Source: an uncultured Chiayiivirga sp. | Lineage (GTDB): Bacteria > Pseudomonadota > Gammaproteobacteria > Xanthomonadales > Xanthomonadaceae | Direction of reading: 5' to 3' | Assembly: GCA_934525595.1 (NCBI GenBank) | Contig: CAKSZJ010000011.1 | Coordinates: forward strand, 1-64,000 | Length of the DNA stretch: 64,000 bases | Shown here: piece after piece, positions 28,665 to 36,586 of the stretch | Position numbering within the stretch: position 1 is the first letter of the stretch | How the letters are laid out: every line of letters begins with the position of its first letter | The notes under the pieces: generated by a model | Database searches by the model: none | Told to the model about the DNA's origin: nothing | The model's input: only the letters and a program-made list of their open reading frames with translations | Made by a program: the position numbers and the translations under genes

Positions 28665-29354
28665 ATGCACAAGCGAATCCTCATCGTCGAAGACGAAGCC
28701 TCCATCCGCGACATGGTCGCGTTCGCCCTGCGTCGGGTGGACATGGAGGTGCTGCAGGCGGCCGATGCGCGCAGCGCGCTGATTGCCCTGGCCGACGGCG
28801 CCCCGGACCTGATCCTGCTGGACTGGATGCTGCCTGGAACCTCGGGCCTGGAACTGGCGCGCCGGCTGCGCGCCGATCCGCGCAGCGCCGACGTTCCGAT
28901 CATCATGCTGACCGCCCGCGGCGAGGAAACCGACCGCGTCGCCGGGCTTGAGGCGGGCGTGGACGACTACGTCGTCAAACCCTTTTCCACGCGCGAGCTG
29001 ATCGCACGAATCCGCGCCGTGCTGCGCCGCGCGCAGGGCGATGACGGCACCGGCTCCATCGAAGTGGGCAGAGTGCGCATCGACGGCCCCGCGCACCGGG
29101 TCTACGTGGGCGAGGACCGCGTGGAAATGGGGCCAACCGAATACCGCCTGCTGCATTTTTTCCTCACCCATGCCGAGCGCGTGCATTCGCGCGCGCAGCT
29201 GCTCGACCAGGTCTGGGGCGGCAGCGTGTACGTCGAGGAGCGCACCGTGGACGTGCACATCCTGCGCCTGCGCAAGGCGCTGGAGCCGTTCGGCTGCGAT
29301 CACCTGGTACAGACCGTTCGCGGTGCCGGCTACCGCTTCTCCGTCAGGCCGTGA
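28665..29354 (+). CDS. phoB: Phosphate regulon response regulator PhoB
   Basis: A 229-residue OmpR/PhoB-family regulator. The receiver domain (RILIVEDEASIRDMVAFAL) has the phospho-acceptor Asp53 in DLILLDWMLPG, the conserved T in IIMLTARGEE and K in VVKPFSTREL. The winged-helix DNA-binding domain (about 135-227) contains MGPTEYRLLHFFLTH, VYVEERTVDVHILRLRKAL and VRGAGYRFSV, the PhoB-type recognition region. The gene is preceded by a Pho box and overlaps phoR by four bases. Gene identity rests on sequence style plus this context. Confidence 0.93.
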   Translation: MHKRILIVEDEASIRDMVAFALRRVDMEVLQAADARSALIALADGAPDLILLDWMLPGTSGLELARRLRADPRSADVPIIMLTARGEETDRVAGLEAGVDDYVVKPFSTRELIARIRAVLRRAQGDDGTGSIEVGRVRIDGPAHRVYVGEDRVEMGPTEYRLLHFFLTHAERVHSRAQLLDQVWGGSVYVEERTVDVHILRLRKALEPFGCDHLVQTVRGAGYRFSVRP

Positions 29355-30385
29355 GCCGTCTCCGCACGCTGCTTGACGGCTGCCACGACATTCGCGGCGC
29401 GGCGGCCGCCTTTCCCGACGCCCTGCTGCTGATCGATGCGAACGACCGGCTGCGCTGGTGCAATCCAGCCGCCCACCGCCTGCTCGGCCTGTCCTGGCCG
29501 CGGCATCGCGGCGTGTGCGTGGCGCAGCATTTCTCCGATACCGCGCTGGGCGCCTGGCTGCGCGAGGGCGCGAGCGATCCGGACGACATCGCCGCACCGA
29601 CCGATGCCGGCGTGCGGCTGCAGCTCACCGCACTTCCCTACGGCGAGCGGGGCCGGCTCCTCCTGGCGCGCGACGTCAGCCACGTCAGTCGCCTGGAGCA
29701 GATGAGGCGCGATTTCGTTGCCAACGTCTCGCACGAGCTGCGCACCCCTCTGACGGTGATCCACGGCTATCTGGAGCTGCTCAATCCACATGAGGTGCCG
29801 GCGCTGGAGCCGGTGCTGGCCGAGATGCGGCTGCAATCCCAGCGGATGCGCGAGATCGTGGAGGATCTGCTGACCCTGTCGCGCCTGGAGATGGAGCGGC
29901 AGCTGCCCGAAGAATGGGTGGACATGTCGGGGATGCTGCGGGTGCTGCGCCGCGAGGCGCAGGCGCTGAGCCTGGGCCGCCATCGCGTGGTTCTGAAGGA
30001 CGACGCGCGCCTGGATCTCCTGGGCTCGCACCGCGACCTGCACAGCGCCTTCTCCAACCTGGTGAGCAACGCGGTGCGCTATACGCCCGAAGATGGCGTC
30101 ATCACGATTTCCTGGCGGCGCACGCCCAATGGTGCGGAGTACTCGGTGGCGGACACCGGCTACGGCATTCCCGCCGAGCACCTCTCGCGCCTGACCGAAC
30201 GCTTCTACCGCGTGTCCTCCAGCCGCTCGCGCGCCACGGGAGGCACCGGGCTGGGGCTTTCGATCGTCAAGCACGTGCTCAACCTGCATGCGGCCAGGCT
30301 CGACATCACCAGCGAATCGGGCAAGGGCTCGTGCTTCAGCTGCACCTTCGACGCCGCGCGCCTGCGCAAGGCCGCGCGCGAATGA
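29351..30385 (+). CDS. phoR: PhoR-type sensor histidine kinase lacking membrane segments
   Basis: A 344-residue kinase that phosphorylates PhoB. A PAS-like domain (DALLLIDANDRLRWCNPAAH, about 23-105) is followed by HisKA with phospho-accepting His128 in FVANVSHELRTPLTVIHGYL. The ATPase domain has N-box NLVSNAVRYTPEDG, G1 DTGYGIP and G2 GGTGLGLSIVK. GTG 29351 overlaps the phoB stop (GTGA). E. coli PhoR is about 430 residues with membrane helices before the PAS domain. Here only about 20 non-hydrophobic residues precede PAS, and no alternative upstream start exists outside phoB, so this version is predicted to be soluble. Confidence 0.9.
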   Translation: MSRLRTLLDGCHDIRGAAAAFPDALLLIDANDRLRWCNPAAHRLLGLSWPRHRGVCVAQHFSDTALGAWLREGASDPDDIAAPTDAGVRLQLTALPYGERGRLLLARDVSHVSRLEQMRRDFVANVSHELRTPLTVIHGYLELLNPHEVPALEPVLAEMRLQSQRMREIVEDLLTLSRLEMERQLPEEWVDMSGMLRVLRREAQALSLGRHRVVLKDDARLDLLGSHRDLHSAFSNLVSNAVRYTPEDGVITISWRRTPNGAEYSVADTGYGIPAEHLSRLTERFYRVSSSRSRATGGTGLGLSIVKHVLNLHAARLDITSESGKGSCFSCTFDAARLRKAARE

Positions 30386-30391
30386 AACGGG

Positions 30392-31264
30392 TTACGAAGC
30401 GTCGGCGAGCTTGAGCGCGATCAGCGCCGAGGTGTCGGCCTCGCCGTGGCCTTCGCGCACCAGCACGCCGTAGTCGGATTCGGCCTGGGCCAGCACCGGA
30501 TGCGCGATACCCGCGCCCTCGGCCGTGGCGCGTGCGATGCGCAGGTCCTTGAGCATGTGCTCGCACTTGAAGCCGGGCGCGAACTCGCCGCGCAGCATGG
30601 TGGCGCCGCGCTTGTCGAGGAACCAGTTGGCCGCCGCGCCCGAGCCTAGCGTGGGCAGCAGCGCGTCGGGATCCAGACCCAGCCTGGCGCCCAGCGCCAG
30701 CGCCTCGCAGACCGCCTCGTTGATTCCGGCGACCATCACCTGGTTGACCGCCTTGGTGGCCTGGCCGGCGCCGGTGGGGCCCATCAGCGCCACGCGCGCG
30801 CCGTAGCAGTCCAGCGCCACGCGTACCTTCCCGAGGGTGGCCGCGTCGCCGCCGCACATGATCGAGAGCCGGCCGTTGCGAGCGCCTTCCACGCCGCCGG
30901 AGACCGGCGCATCGAGGAAACCGATATCGCGCGCGGCGAGGATTTCAGCCGCTTCCAGCGCGGTGTCGCGCGCTACCGTGGAATGGTCCACCACGATCGC
31001 GCCGGGACGTAGCGCCGCGGCCAGCGCACGCACGTTGGCCAGCACGTCGGCGTCGGCCGAGACGCACAGCAGCACCGCATCGCAGCCGGCGAAGCCCGCG
31101 GCGTCGGGACATGCCTGCACGCCCAGCTCGGCGGCCAGCGCCTGCGCCTTGCCGTGGCTGCGATTGCCCACCGCGGCCAGCAGGTTCCTTCCCGCCAGGT
31201 GCCGCGCCATCGGTGCGCCCATCGCGCCCAGTCCGATGAAGCCGCAAGTCAGGGGTGTGGTCAT
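30392..31264 (-). CDS. NAD(P)-dependent 3-hydroxyisobutyrate dehydrogenase-family reductase
   Basis: A 290-residue beta-hydroxyacid dehydrogenase. The Rossmann motif GFIGLGAMGAPMA opens the protein. The substrate-binding signature DAPVSGGVEGARNG and the catalytic lysine block GAGQATKAVNQVMVAGINEA are both present, with a GGD segment between. Candidate substrates are 3-hydroxyisobutyrate, tartronate semialdehyde or gamma-hydroxybutyrate-type compounds; sequence does not decide. The ATG at 31264 is preferred to the one at 31273 because GGAG sits 9 bases before it but directly abuts the other. It lies downstream of speA in the same direction. Confidence 0.9.
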   Translation of the reverse strand: MTTPLTCGFIGLGAMGAPMARHLAGRNLLAAVGNRSHGKAQALAAELGVQACPDAAGFAGCDAVLLCVSADADVLANVRALAAALRPGAIVVDHSTVARDTALEAAEILAARDIGFLDAPVSGGVEGARNGRLSIMCGGDAATLGKVRVALDCYGARVALMGPTGAGQATKAVNQVMVAGINEAVCEALALGARLGLDPDALLPTLGSGAAANWFLDKRGATMLRGEFAPGFKCEHMLKDLRIARATAEGAGIAHPVLAQAESDYGVLVREGHGEADTSALIALKLADAS

Positions 31265-31286
31265 GTCGGGCATCTCCGTTTTGCGT

Positions 31287-31314
31287 CCTCTCCCCCGCAG
31301 GCGGCGGGAAGAGG
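31287..31314 (-). terminator. Imperfect hairpin between speA and the dehydrogenase gene
   Basis: On the reverse strand CCTCTTCCCGC pairs with GCGGGGGAGAGG (one bulge/wobble) across a CGCCT loop in the short gap after speA. It could be a terminator or processing hairpin; no T-run follows. Confidence 0.35.
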
Positions 31315-31320
31315 GAGTCA

Positions 31321-33210
31321 TCAATCCTGCGGCTCTTCGGCCAGGTAGGTGTAGCCGGTCAGGCCGGCCTCCAGCGCCGCACCCAGCCGTGCAGCCTCGT
31401 CACCCGTCAGCGCGGCCGCGTCGATCATCGCGGCGTAGCGCTGGCGCAGGGCGGCGAGGTCGTAGCCGACGTAGTCGAGCATCACGTCGGAGGTGTCGCC
31501 GCGCCGCGAGCGCTCCAGGCGGTAGCCGTCGCCGCTCAGGCGCACGTTCACCGCGTCGGTGTCGCCGAACAGGTTGTGGATGTCGCCCAGCGTGTCCTGA
31601 TACGCGCCGACCAGGAAAATGCCCAGCCGGTAGCTTTCGTTCTCGCGCAGCGGATGCAGCGCCATCGAGGTGTCGAGGTCGCCGTCGTCCACGTAGGTGT
31701 CGATGCGCCCGTCGGAGTCGCAGGTGAGGTCCGCGATCACGCCGCGACGCGTGGGTTCCTCGCACAGGCGAGCGATCGGTGCGATCGGGAAGACCTGGTC
31801 GATCGCCCAGATGTCCGGCGCGGATTCGAACACCGAGAAGTTGAGGAAGTACTTGTCCACCAGCCGCTCGGCCAGTTCGTCGAGCACCGCGCGATGGCTT
31901 TTCTCGTCGCAGGAAAGCCGTGACCGCACGCCGTGCGCGATGGCGTGGGAGAGGTCGTCCAGGCGCGCGCGCTGGCGCAGATCGAGCTGGCCCAGGGCGT
32001 AGAGGTCCTGGCCTTCGCTCTGGTAGTGGCGCGCCTCCTGATACAGCTCCAGCGCCGGGCGCTCGTCGAGTGCGGCATGGATGTCGCGCAGGTGGCGGAT
32101 CGTGGCCGGCTCGTTGGCGTCGGGCGGCGGCACTGCGCCCTGCGGTGCGGCTTCCACCTCGGTCACGTTGGCGACCAGCACCGCGTGGTGCGCGGTGAGC
32201 GCACGGCCCGACTCGGTCAGGACGCGCGGCGCCGCCAGCCCGTGCGCGGCGCAGGCTTCGGCCAGTGGCTGCACGATGGTGGCGGCGTACTGGCTGAGGC
32301 CGTAGTTGATCGAACAGAAGCTGCGCGAGCGGGTGCCCTCGTAGTCCACGCCCAGACCACCGCCTACATCCATGAAGCGGATCGGGCAGCCCATGTGCGA
32401 GACCTCCACGAAGTAGCGCACTGCCTCGCGCACCCCGCGCGCGAGGTCGCGCACGTTGGAAATCTGCGAGCCCATGTGGAAGTGCAGCAGCTCCAGGCAG
32501 TCGAGCAGGCCGGCGTCGCGCAGGCGCTCGATCAGGTCGAGCAGCTGGCGCGGGGAAAGCCCGAACTTGGCTTTGTCGCCGCCGGAGTTCTGCCACTTGC
32601 CGGCACCCAGCGAAGCCAGCCGCATCCGCACCCCGAGACGCGGCCGCACGCCGAGCGCGTGCGCTTCCTCGATCACCAGATCAAGCTCGGACGCCTTCTC
32701 GATCACGATGAAGGTCTCCAGCCCCAGGCGCTGGCCGATCAGGGCGAGGCGGATGTACTCGCGGTCCTTGTAGCCGTTGCAGATGATCGTGCCGCCCGGG
32801 CGCGACAGCGCCAGCACCGCCATCAGCTCGGGCTTCGAGCCCGCCTCCAGGCCGAAACCATCACCTGCGTGCGCCGCCAGTTCGCCGGCGACGCCGCGGT
32901 GCTGGTTGACCTTGATCGGATAGACCGCGGTGTAGCCGCCGGCGTAGTCGAGCTCGTCCATCGCCTGGGCGAAGGCCGCCTGCAGGCGCGCCAGGCGGTC
33001 GCCGAGGATGTCGGAAAATCGCAGCAGCAGCGGCAGCTTCAGCCCGTCGGCGAGCGCGGCATCGACGGCATCGGGCAGGGTGATGCGTGGCCCGCCCGCG
33101 CCGCGCGGCTGCACCGTCACCTGCCCGCGGGCGTCGATGTCGAAATAGCCCTCGCCCCAGTGGGCGATGGAGTAGGTGCGACGGGCATCATCGAGGGTCC
33201 ACGCGCTCAT
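31321..33210 (-). CDS. speA: Biosynthetic arginine decarboxylase
   Basis: A 629-residue PLP-dependent fold III decarboxylase (SpeA family) converting arginine to agmatine, the first step of putrescine/spermidine synthesis. The PLP lysine lies in AVYPIKVNQHRGV. Other conserved features are GLEAGSKPELMAVL, LHFHMGSQISNVRD, the glycine-rich phosphate loop MDVGGGLGVDYEGT, and the C-terminal SCDEKSHRAVLDELAE. The ATG at 33210 gives the family's usual opening (MSAWTLDDARRTYSIAHWG). A longer frame upstream is not supported. speD, another polyamine gene, is in this window 20 kb away. Confidence 0.96.
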   Translation of the reverse strand: MSAWTLDDARRTYSIAHWGEGYFDIDARGQVTVQPRGAGGPRITLPDAVDAALADGLKLPLLLRFSDILGDRLARLQAAFAQAMDELDYAGGYTAVYPIKVNQHRGVAGELAAHAGDGFGLEAGSKPELMAVLALSRPGGTIICNGYKDREYIRLALIGQRLGLETFIVIEKASELDLVIEEAHALGVRPRLGVRMRLASLGAGKWQNSGGDKAKFGLSPRQLLDLIERLRDAGLLDCLELLHFHMGSQISNVRDLARGVREAVRYFVEVSHMGCPIRFMDVGGGLGVDYEGTRSRSFCSINYGLSQYAATIVQPLAEACAAHGLAAPRVLTESGRALTAHHAVLVANVTEVEAAPQGAVPPPDANEPATIRHLRDIHAALDERPALELYQEARHYQSEGQDLYALGQLDLRQRARLDDLSHAIAHGVRSRLSCDEKSHRAVLDELAERLVDKYFLNFSVFESAPDIWAIDQVFPIAPIARLCEEPTRRGVIADLTCDSDGRIDTYVDDGDLDTSMALHPLRENESYRLGIFLVGAYQDTLGDIHNLFGDTDAVNVRLSGDGYRLERSRRGDTSDVMLDYVGYDLAALRQRYAAMIDAAALTGDEAARLGAALEAGLTGYTYLAEEPQD

Positions 33211-33600
33211 CGTGCGGCAGGTCTCCGGGTGGGAATGCCGGCGGCTGCCGGACGGACTGCGCATGGTATCAGGCGGATTCCCGCCGGCCATTCTGATCAG
33301 CTTGGAGAAACTGGCGAAGTCGAAGCGCAGCCAAGGCGCTTCGACCCTGTTGGTGCGTGTCAAGGTAGTTGTCGCCTGTGATCATGCGGCTATCTTCGCC
33401 GCGATGCATTGGCGCTCGGGATTGAGGGCGACGCGCTGGACGGGTGTCCAGTTGCGAGAGAACTGGCCTTGCGGCCGCCGCCTTCACGGCACAATGGGCG
33501 TGGTGAAACCCGCTGACCGCCGGTGTACCCCTTCTTGCAGAGGGTGCATGAGGGGGTATAGAAAATATTAATCCAATTGAATCAATGGTGTAATTCGTCC
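33211..33600. other. Divergent intergenic region between speA and trpG
   Basis: A 390-bp gap with no supported gene. The 60 bp before trpG are strikingly AT-rich for this genome (AGAAAATATTAATCCAATTG near 33561-33580) and probably contain the trpG promoter. An imperfect inverted repeat TACCCCT...AGGGGGTA flanks 33524-33558. A short Trp-containing reading frame crosses the gap but has no leader-peptide/attenuator structure that I can defend. Confidence 0.5.
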
Positions 33601-34179
33601 ATGGTCCTGATGATCGACAACTACGACAGCTTCACCTTCAACCTGGTGCAGTACCTGCAGATGCTGGGTGCGCAGGTGCGGGTGGAGCGCAACGATGCGC
33701 TGACGGTGGACGGGATCCGCGCGCTGGCGCCCAGCCACATCGTGATTTCTCCGGGGCCGTGCACGCCCAATGAGGCGGGGGTTTCGCTGGAGATGATCGA
33801 GCGGCTGGGGCCGACCACGCCGATCCTGGGCGTGTGCCTCGGGCACCAGAGCATCGGGCAGGTGTACGGCGGCAAGGTGGTGCGCGCTGGCACGATCATG
33901 CACGGCAAGACCTCGCGCATCCGACATCGCGGCGCGGGCGTGTTCGCCGGCTTGCCGGATGGTTACGAGGCCACGCGCTACCACTCGCTGGTGGTGGACA
34001 AGGACTCCCTGCCCGAGGCGCTGGAGGTCACTGCGTGGACGGAGAATCCGGACGGCTCGATGGAGGAGATCATGGGCCTCCGGCACCGCGAGTACCCGGT
34101 GGAAGGCGTGCAGTTCCATCCCGAGTCGATCCTCACCGAGCACGGCCACGCGCTGCTGCAAAATTTCCTGAACCGCTGA
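33601..34179 (+). CDS. trpG: Anthranilate synthase component II (glutamine amidotransferase)
   Basis: A 192-residue class I glutamine amidotransferase that supplies ammonia to TrpE for anthranilate formation. Catalytic Cys79 is in [11 protein letters not shown], and the His-Glu pair is in [13 protein letters not shown]. The opening [19 protein letters not shown] and the oxyanion block [12 protein letters not shown] are typical of TrpG/PabA. ATG 33601 is chosen. An in-frame TTG at 33577 is possible but gives non-conserved residues. It could also serve PabB. It is separated from trpD-trpC by 13.4 kb, and no trpE is in the window. Confidence 0.92.
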   Translation: MVLMIDNYDSFTFNLVQYLQMLGAQVRVERNDALTVDGIRALAPSHIVISPGPCTPNEAGVSLEMIERLGPTTPILGVCLGHQSIGQVYGGKVVRAGTIMHGKTSRIRHRGAGVFAGLPDGYEATRYHSLVVDKDSLPEALEVTAWTENPDGSMEEIMGLRHREYPVEGVQFHPESILTEHGHALLQNFLNR

Positions 34180-34185
34180 TCGACG

Positions 34186-34206
34186 CGCGGGTGCCGTTCA
34201 CCCGCG
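34186..34206. terminator. Convergent terminator-like hairpin between trpG and the ParA gene
   Basis: CGCGGGTG (34186-34193) pairs with CACCCGCG (34199-34206) across CCGTT. It sits just after the trpG stop and overlaps the end of the convergent ParA-family gene. Usable in either direction, but no T-run. Confidence 0.45.
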
Positions 34207-34836
34207 GCGGCGCACGCGCTCCAGCCAGCGCAGCAGCGGGGCCCAGTCCTGCTGGTGATCGCGCACGTTCTGCGAGTGGTAGTCGAACAGGCATTTGCCC
34301 AGCCCGATCATCAGGGCATAGGCCTGGGTGTCGCGCAGCTGCGCCACCAGTTCGCAGGGCCACTGCGAAAGCTGCGCCACGGCCTGCTGCGAGGCGTGGG
34401 TCCAGGGCCGCAGGCGGTTGGCCACCAGCCCGACAGGCAGCGCGCCGCGCGCCGCGCGCGGATGCTCGGCGAGCGCGTTGAGGAAGCGTACCGTGGCTTC
34501 CATGTCCATCACGGTGGGAAGCACCGGTACCAGCACCGCATCGGCCACGTCGAGAAAGCCGGCGAGGTCGTTGGGCATGGCCCCGGCGGCGGCGTCTATC
34601 ACGACGCGCGCGGTGCCCTGCGGCGTGCGCTTCGCCCAGTCGCGTCGCGTGCCATCCACGCCGGTTACGCCGCCCTCCGGTCCGCGTCGCCCGCACCAGT
34701 TGCGCGACGATGCCTGCGGGTCGGCGTCCACCAGGGCGGTGGCCTTGCCCTGGGTGGCGAAGGCGCCGGCGAGCGTGGTGGACAGGGTGGTCTTGCCGAC
34801 GCCGCCCTTGGCGCTGGCCACGAGAATGCGGAACAT
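34198..34836 (-). CDS. Orphan ParA-family ATPase
   Basis: A 212-residue P-loop ATPase of the ParA/MinD class with the deviant Walker A KGGVGKTT at residues 10-17, then ALVDADPQASSRNW (Walker A-prime) and VVIDAAAGAMPNDL (Walker B region). No ParB partner or parS-like site is adjacent, and the protein is shorter than chromosomal ParA, so a role in positioning some other cargo is more likely than chromosome segregation. It is divergent from oleC, with 69 bp between starts. Confidence 0.85.
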   Translation of the reverse strand: MFRILVASAKGGVGKTTLSTTLAGAFATQGKATALVDADPQASSRNWCGRRGPEGGVTGVDGTRRDWAKRTPQGTARVVIDAAAGAMPNDLAGFLDVADAVLVPVLPTVMDMEATVRFLNALAEHPRAARGALPVGLVANRLRPWTHASQQAVAQLSQWPCELVAQLRDTQAYALMIGLGKCLFDYHSQNVRDHQQDWAPLLRWLERVRRRG

Positions 34837-34905
34837 GGGGCGCTCCGGTCAGGGTTCTTCGCCACTTTAGCGCGTGTCGCCTCGTGCCGCCGGTAGACTG
34901 GCACG

Positions 34906-36573
34906 ATGAATCGCTCCTGCAACATCGCCGCCGCCCTGCCCGGCATGGCCGCGCGCCAGCCCGAGGCCGTCGCCATCCGCTGCCCTACCGGAACCGGGCC
35001 GGACGGGCGGGTGACCTACGGTATCGAGCTGCGCTGGCGCGAGCTGGAGGAGCGCAGCAGCGCCGTTGCCGCCGCGCTCGCCCGCGCGGGCATCGTGCGC
35101 GGCACCCGCGCGGCGCTGATGGTGCGGCCTTCGCCCGAACTGTTCCTGCTGATGTTTGCCATGTTCAAGGCCGGCGTGGTGCCGGTGCTGATCGACCCGG
35201 GCATCAGCAGGCGCGCGCTGAAGCAGTGCCTGGACGAAGCGGCGCCCGAAGCCTTCGTCGGCATTCCGCTGGCGCATGCAGCGCGCGTGCTGCTGGGATG
35301 GGCGCGCCGCAGCTGCCGCGTCACGGTCACGGTCGGACGGCGCTGGTTCTGGCGCGGGCACACGCTCGACGGGCTGCTGGCGCAGAGTGCTGGTGACCGG
35401 TTCACCCAGGCGGACACCGCGCCCGACGAGATCGCGGCGATCCTGTTCACCTCCGGCTCCACGGGCATACCCAAGGGCGTGGTGTATCGCCACCGGCACT
35501 TCGTCGCGCAGGTCGAAATGCTCGGGCAGATGCTCGGCATCGAGCCCGGCACCGTGGACCTTCCGACCTTTCCGCCCTTCGCGCTGTTCAATCCCGCGCT
35601 TGGCGTCACCAGCGTCATTCCCGACATGGATCCGACTCGCCCGGCGCAGGCCGACCCGCGCCGGCTGATCGACGCGATCGGGCGCTTCGGCGTGACCCAG
35701 ATGTTTGGCTCGCCGGCCCTGATCGACACGCTTGGCCGCTACGGGGAAGCGCACGGCGCGACGCTCCCCACCCTGCGCCGGGTGATGTCCGCCGGTGCGC
35801 CGGTGCCGCCGGCGGTGGTGGCGCGCATGGCCGCGATGCTGCCGGACGATGCCTCCATCTGGACGCCGTATGGCGCCACCGAATGCCTGCCCGTGGCGCT
35901 GATCGAAGGCCGCGAGCTGCGCGCCACGCGCGCCGCCACCGAAGCCGGTGCCGGCACTTGCGTCGGTCGCGCGGTGGCTCCCAATGAGGTGCGCATCATC
36001 CGCATCGTGGATGCGCCCATCGCGCAGTGGAGCGACGATCTCCAGATGGCGCCCGGCGACGTCGGGGAAATCGTCGTCGCCGGACCCACCGCCACCGACG
36101 AATACTTCAACCGCCCCGAGGCGACGGCGCAGGCGAAAATTCGCGAGGCCTTGCCCGACGGCAGCTCCCGCATCCTGCACCGCATGGGCGATCTCGGCTG
36201 GATCGACGAGGACGGGCGGCTGTGGTTCTGCGGACGCAAGACCCAGCGCGTGGAGGCCGCCGATGGTCCGCTCTATACCGAACAGGTGGAGCCGGTATTC
36301 AACGCGCACCGCGAAGTGCGACGCACCGCCCTGGTGGGCGTGGGCGAAAAAGGCGCGCAGACGCCGGTGCTGTGCGTGGAACTGGAGGCCGGCGTCGCCG
36401 CGGATCAGCGCGAGCGCATCGAGGCCGAGCTTCTGAACATCGGCCAGCGTTTCGCCCACACCGCGCGCGTGCAGCGCCTCCTGTTCCACCCGAAGTTTCC
36501 CGTGGACATCCGCCACAACGCCAAGATCGGGCGCGAGGCGCTGGCGCGCTGGGCGAGCGCGAGACTGCGCTGA
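34906..36573 (+). CDS. oleC: OleC-type beta-lactone synthetase (AMP-dependent ligase superfamily)
   Basis: A 555-residue ANL-superfamily adenylating enzyme. The A3 loop is ILFTSGSTGIPKGVVYRH, A5 is PYGATECLPV, and the A7-like aspartate lies in HRMGDLGWIDEDGRLWFCGR. The near C-terminal lysine is in VDIRHNAKIGREAL. The opening SCNIAAALPGMAARQPEAVA and the segment VPVLIDPGISRRALKQCL are characteristic of OleC, which cyclises 2-alkyl-3-hydroxyalkanoates to beta-lactones in long-chain olefin synthesis. An oleD-like gene lies 25 kb away. oleA and oleB are not in the window. Other acyl-CoA ligases are less likely. Confidence 0.82.
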   Translation: MNRSCNIAAALPGMAARQPEAVAIRCPTGTGPDGRVTYGIELRWRELEERSSAVAAALARAGIVRGTRAALMVRPSPELFLLMFAMFKAGVVPVLIDPGISRRALKQCLDEAAPEAFVGIPLAHAARVLLGWARRSCRVTVTVGRRWFWRGHTLDGLLAQSAGDRFTQADTAPDEIAAILFTSGSTGIPKGVVYRHRHFVAQVEMLGQMLGIEPGTVDLPTFPPFALFNPALGVTSVIPDMDPTRPAQADPRRLIDAIGRFGVTQMFGSPALIDTLGRYGEAHGATLPTLRRVMSAGAPVPPAVVARMAAMLPDDASIWTPYGATECLPVALIEGRELRATRAATEAGAGTCVGRAVAPNEVRIIRIVDAPIAQWSDDLQMAPGDVGEIVVAGPTATDEYFNRPEATAQAKIREALPDGSSRILHRMGDLGWIDEDGRLWFCGRKTQRVEAADGPLYTEQVEPVFNAHREVRRTALVGVGEKGAQTPVLCVELEAGVAADQRERIEAELLNIGQRFAHTARVQRLLFHPKFPVDIRHNAKIGREALARWASARLR

Positions 36574-36586
36574 CCGGCGCAGGCGC

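Noticed and set aside
33413..33571. Trp-containing short frame upstream of trpG as a possible tryptophan leader peptide
   Set aside because: It has three scattered Trp codons rather than a tandem run, no ribosome binding site, and no terminator/antiterminator pair with a T-tract.
34198..34836. ParA-family gene as part of a chromosome-partitioning parAB locus
   Set aside because: No parB, parS-like repeat, gidA/gidB or dnaA-region genes are adjacent, so it is treated as an orphan ATPase.
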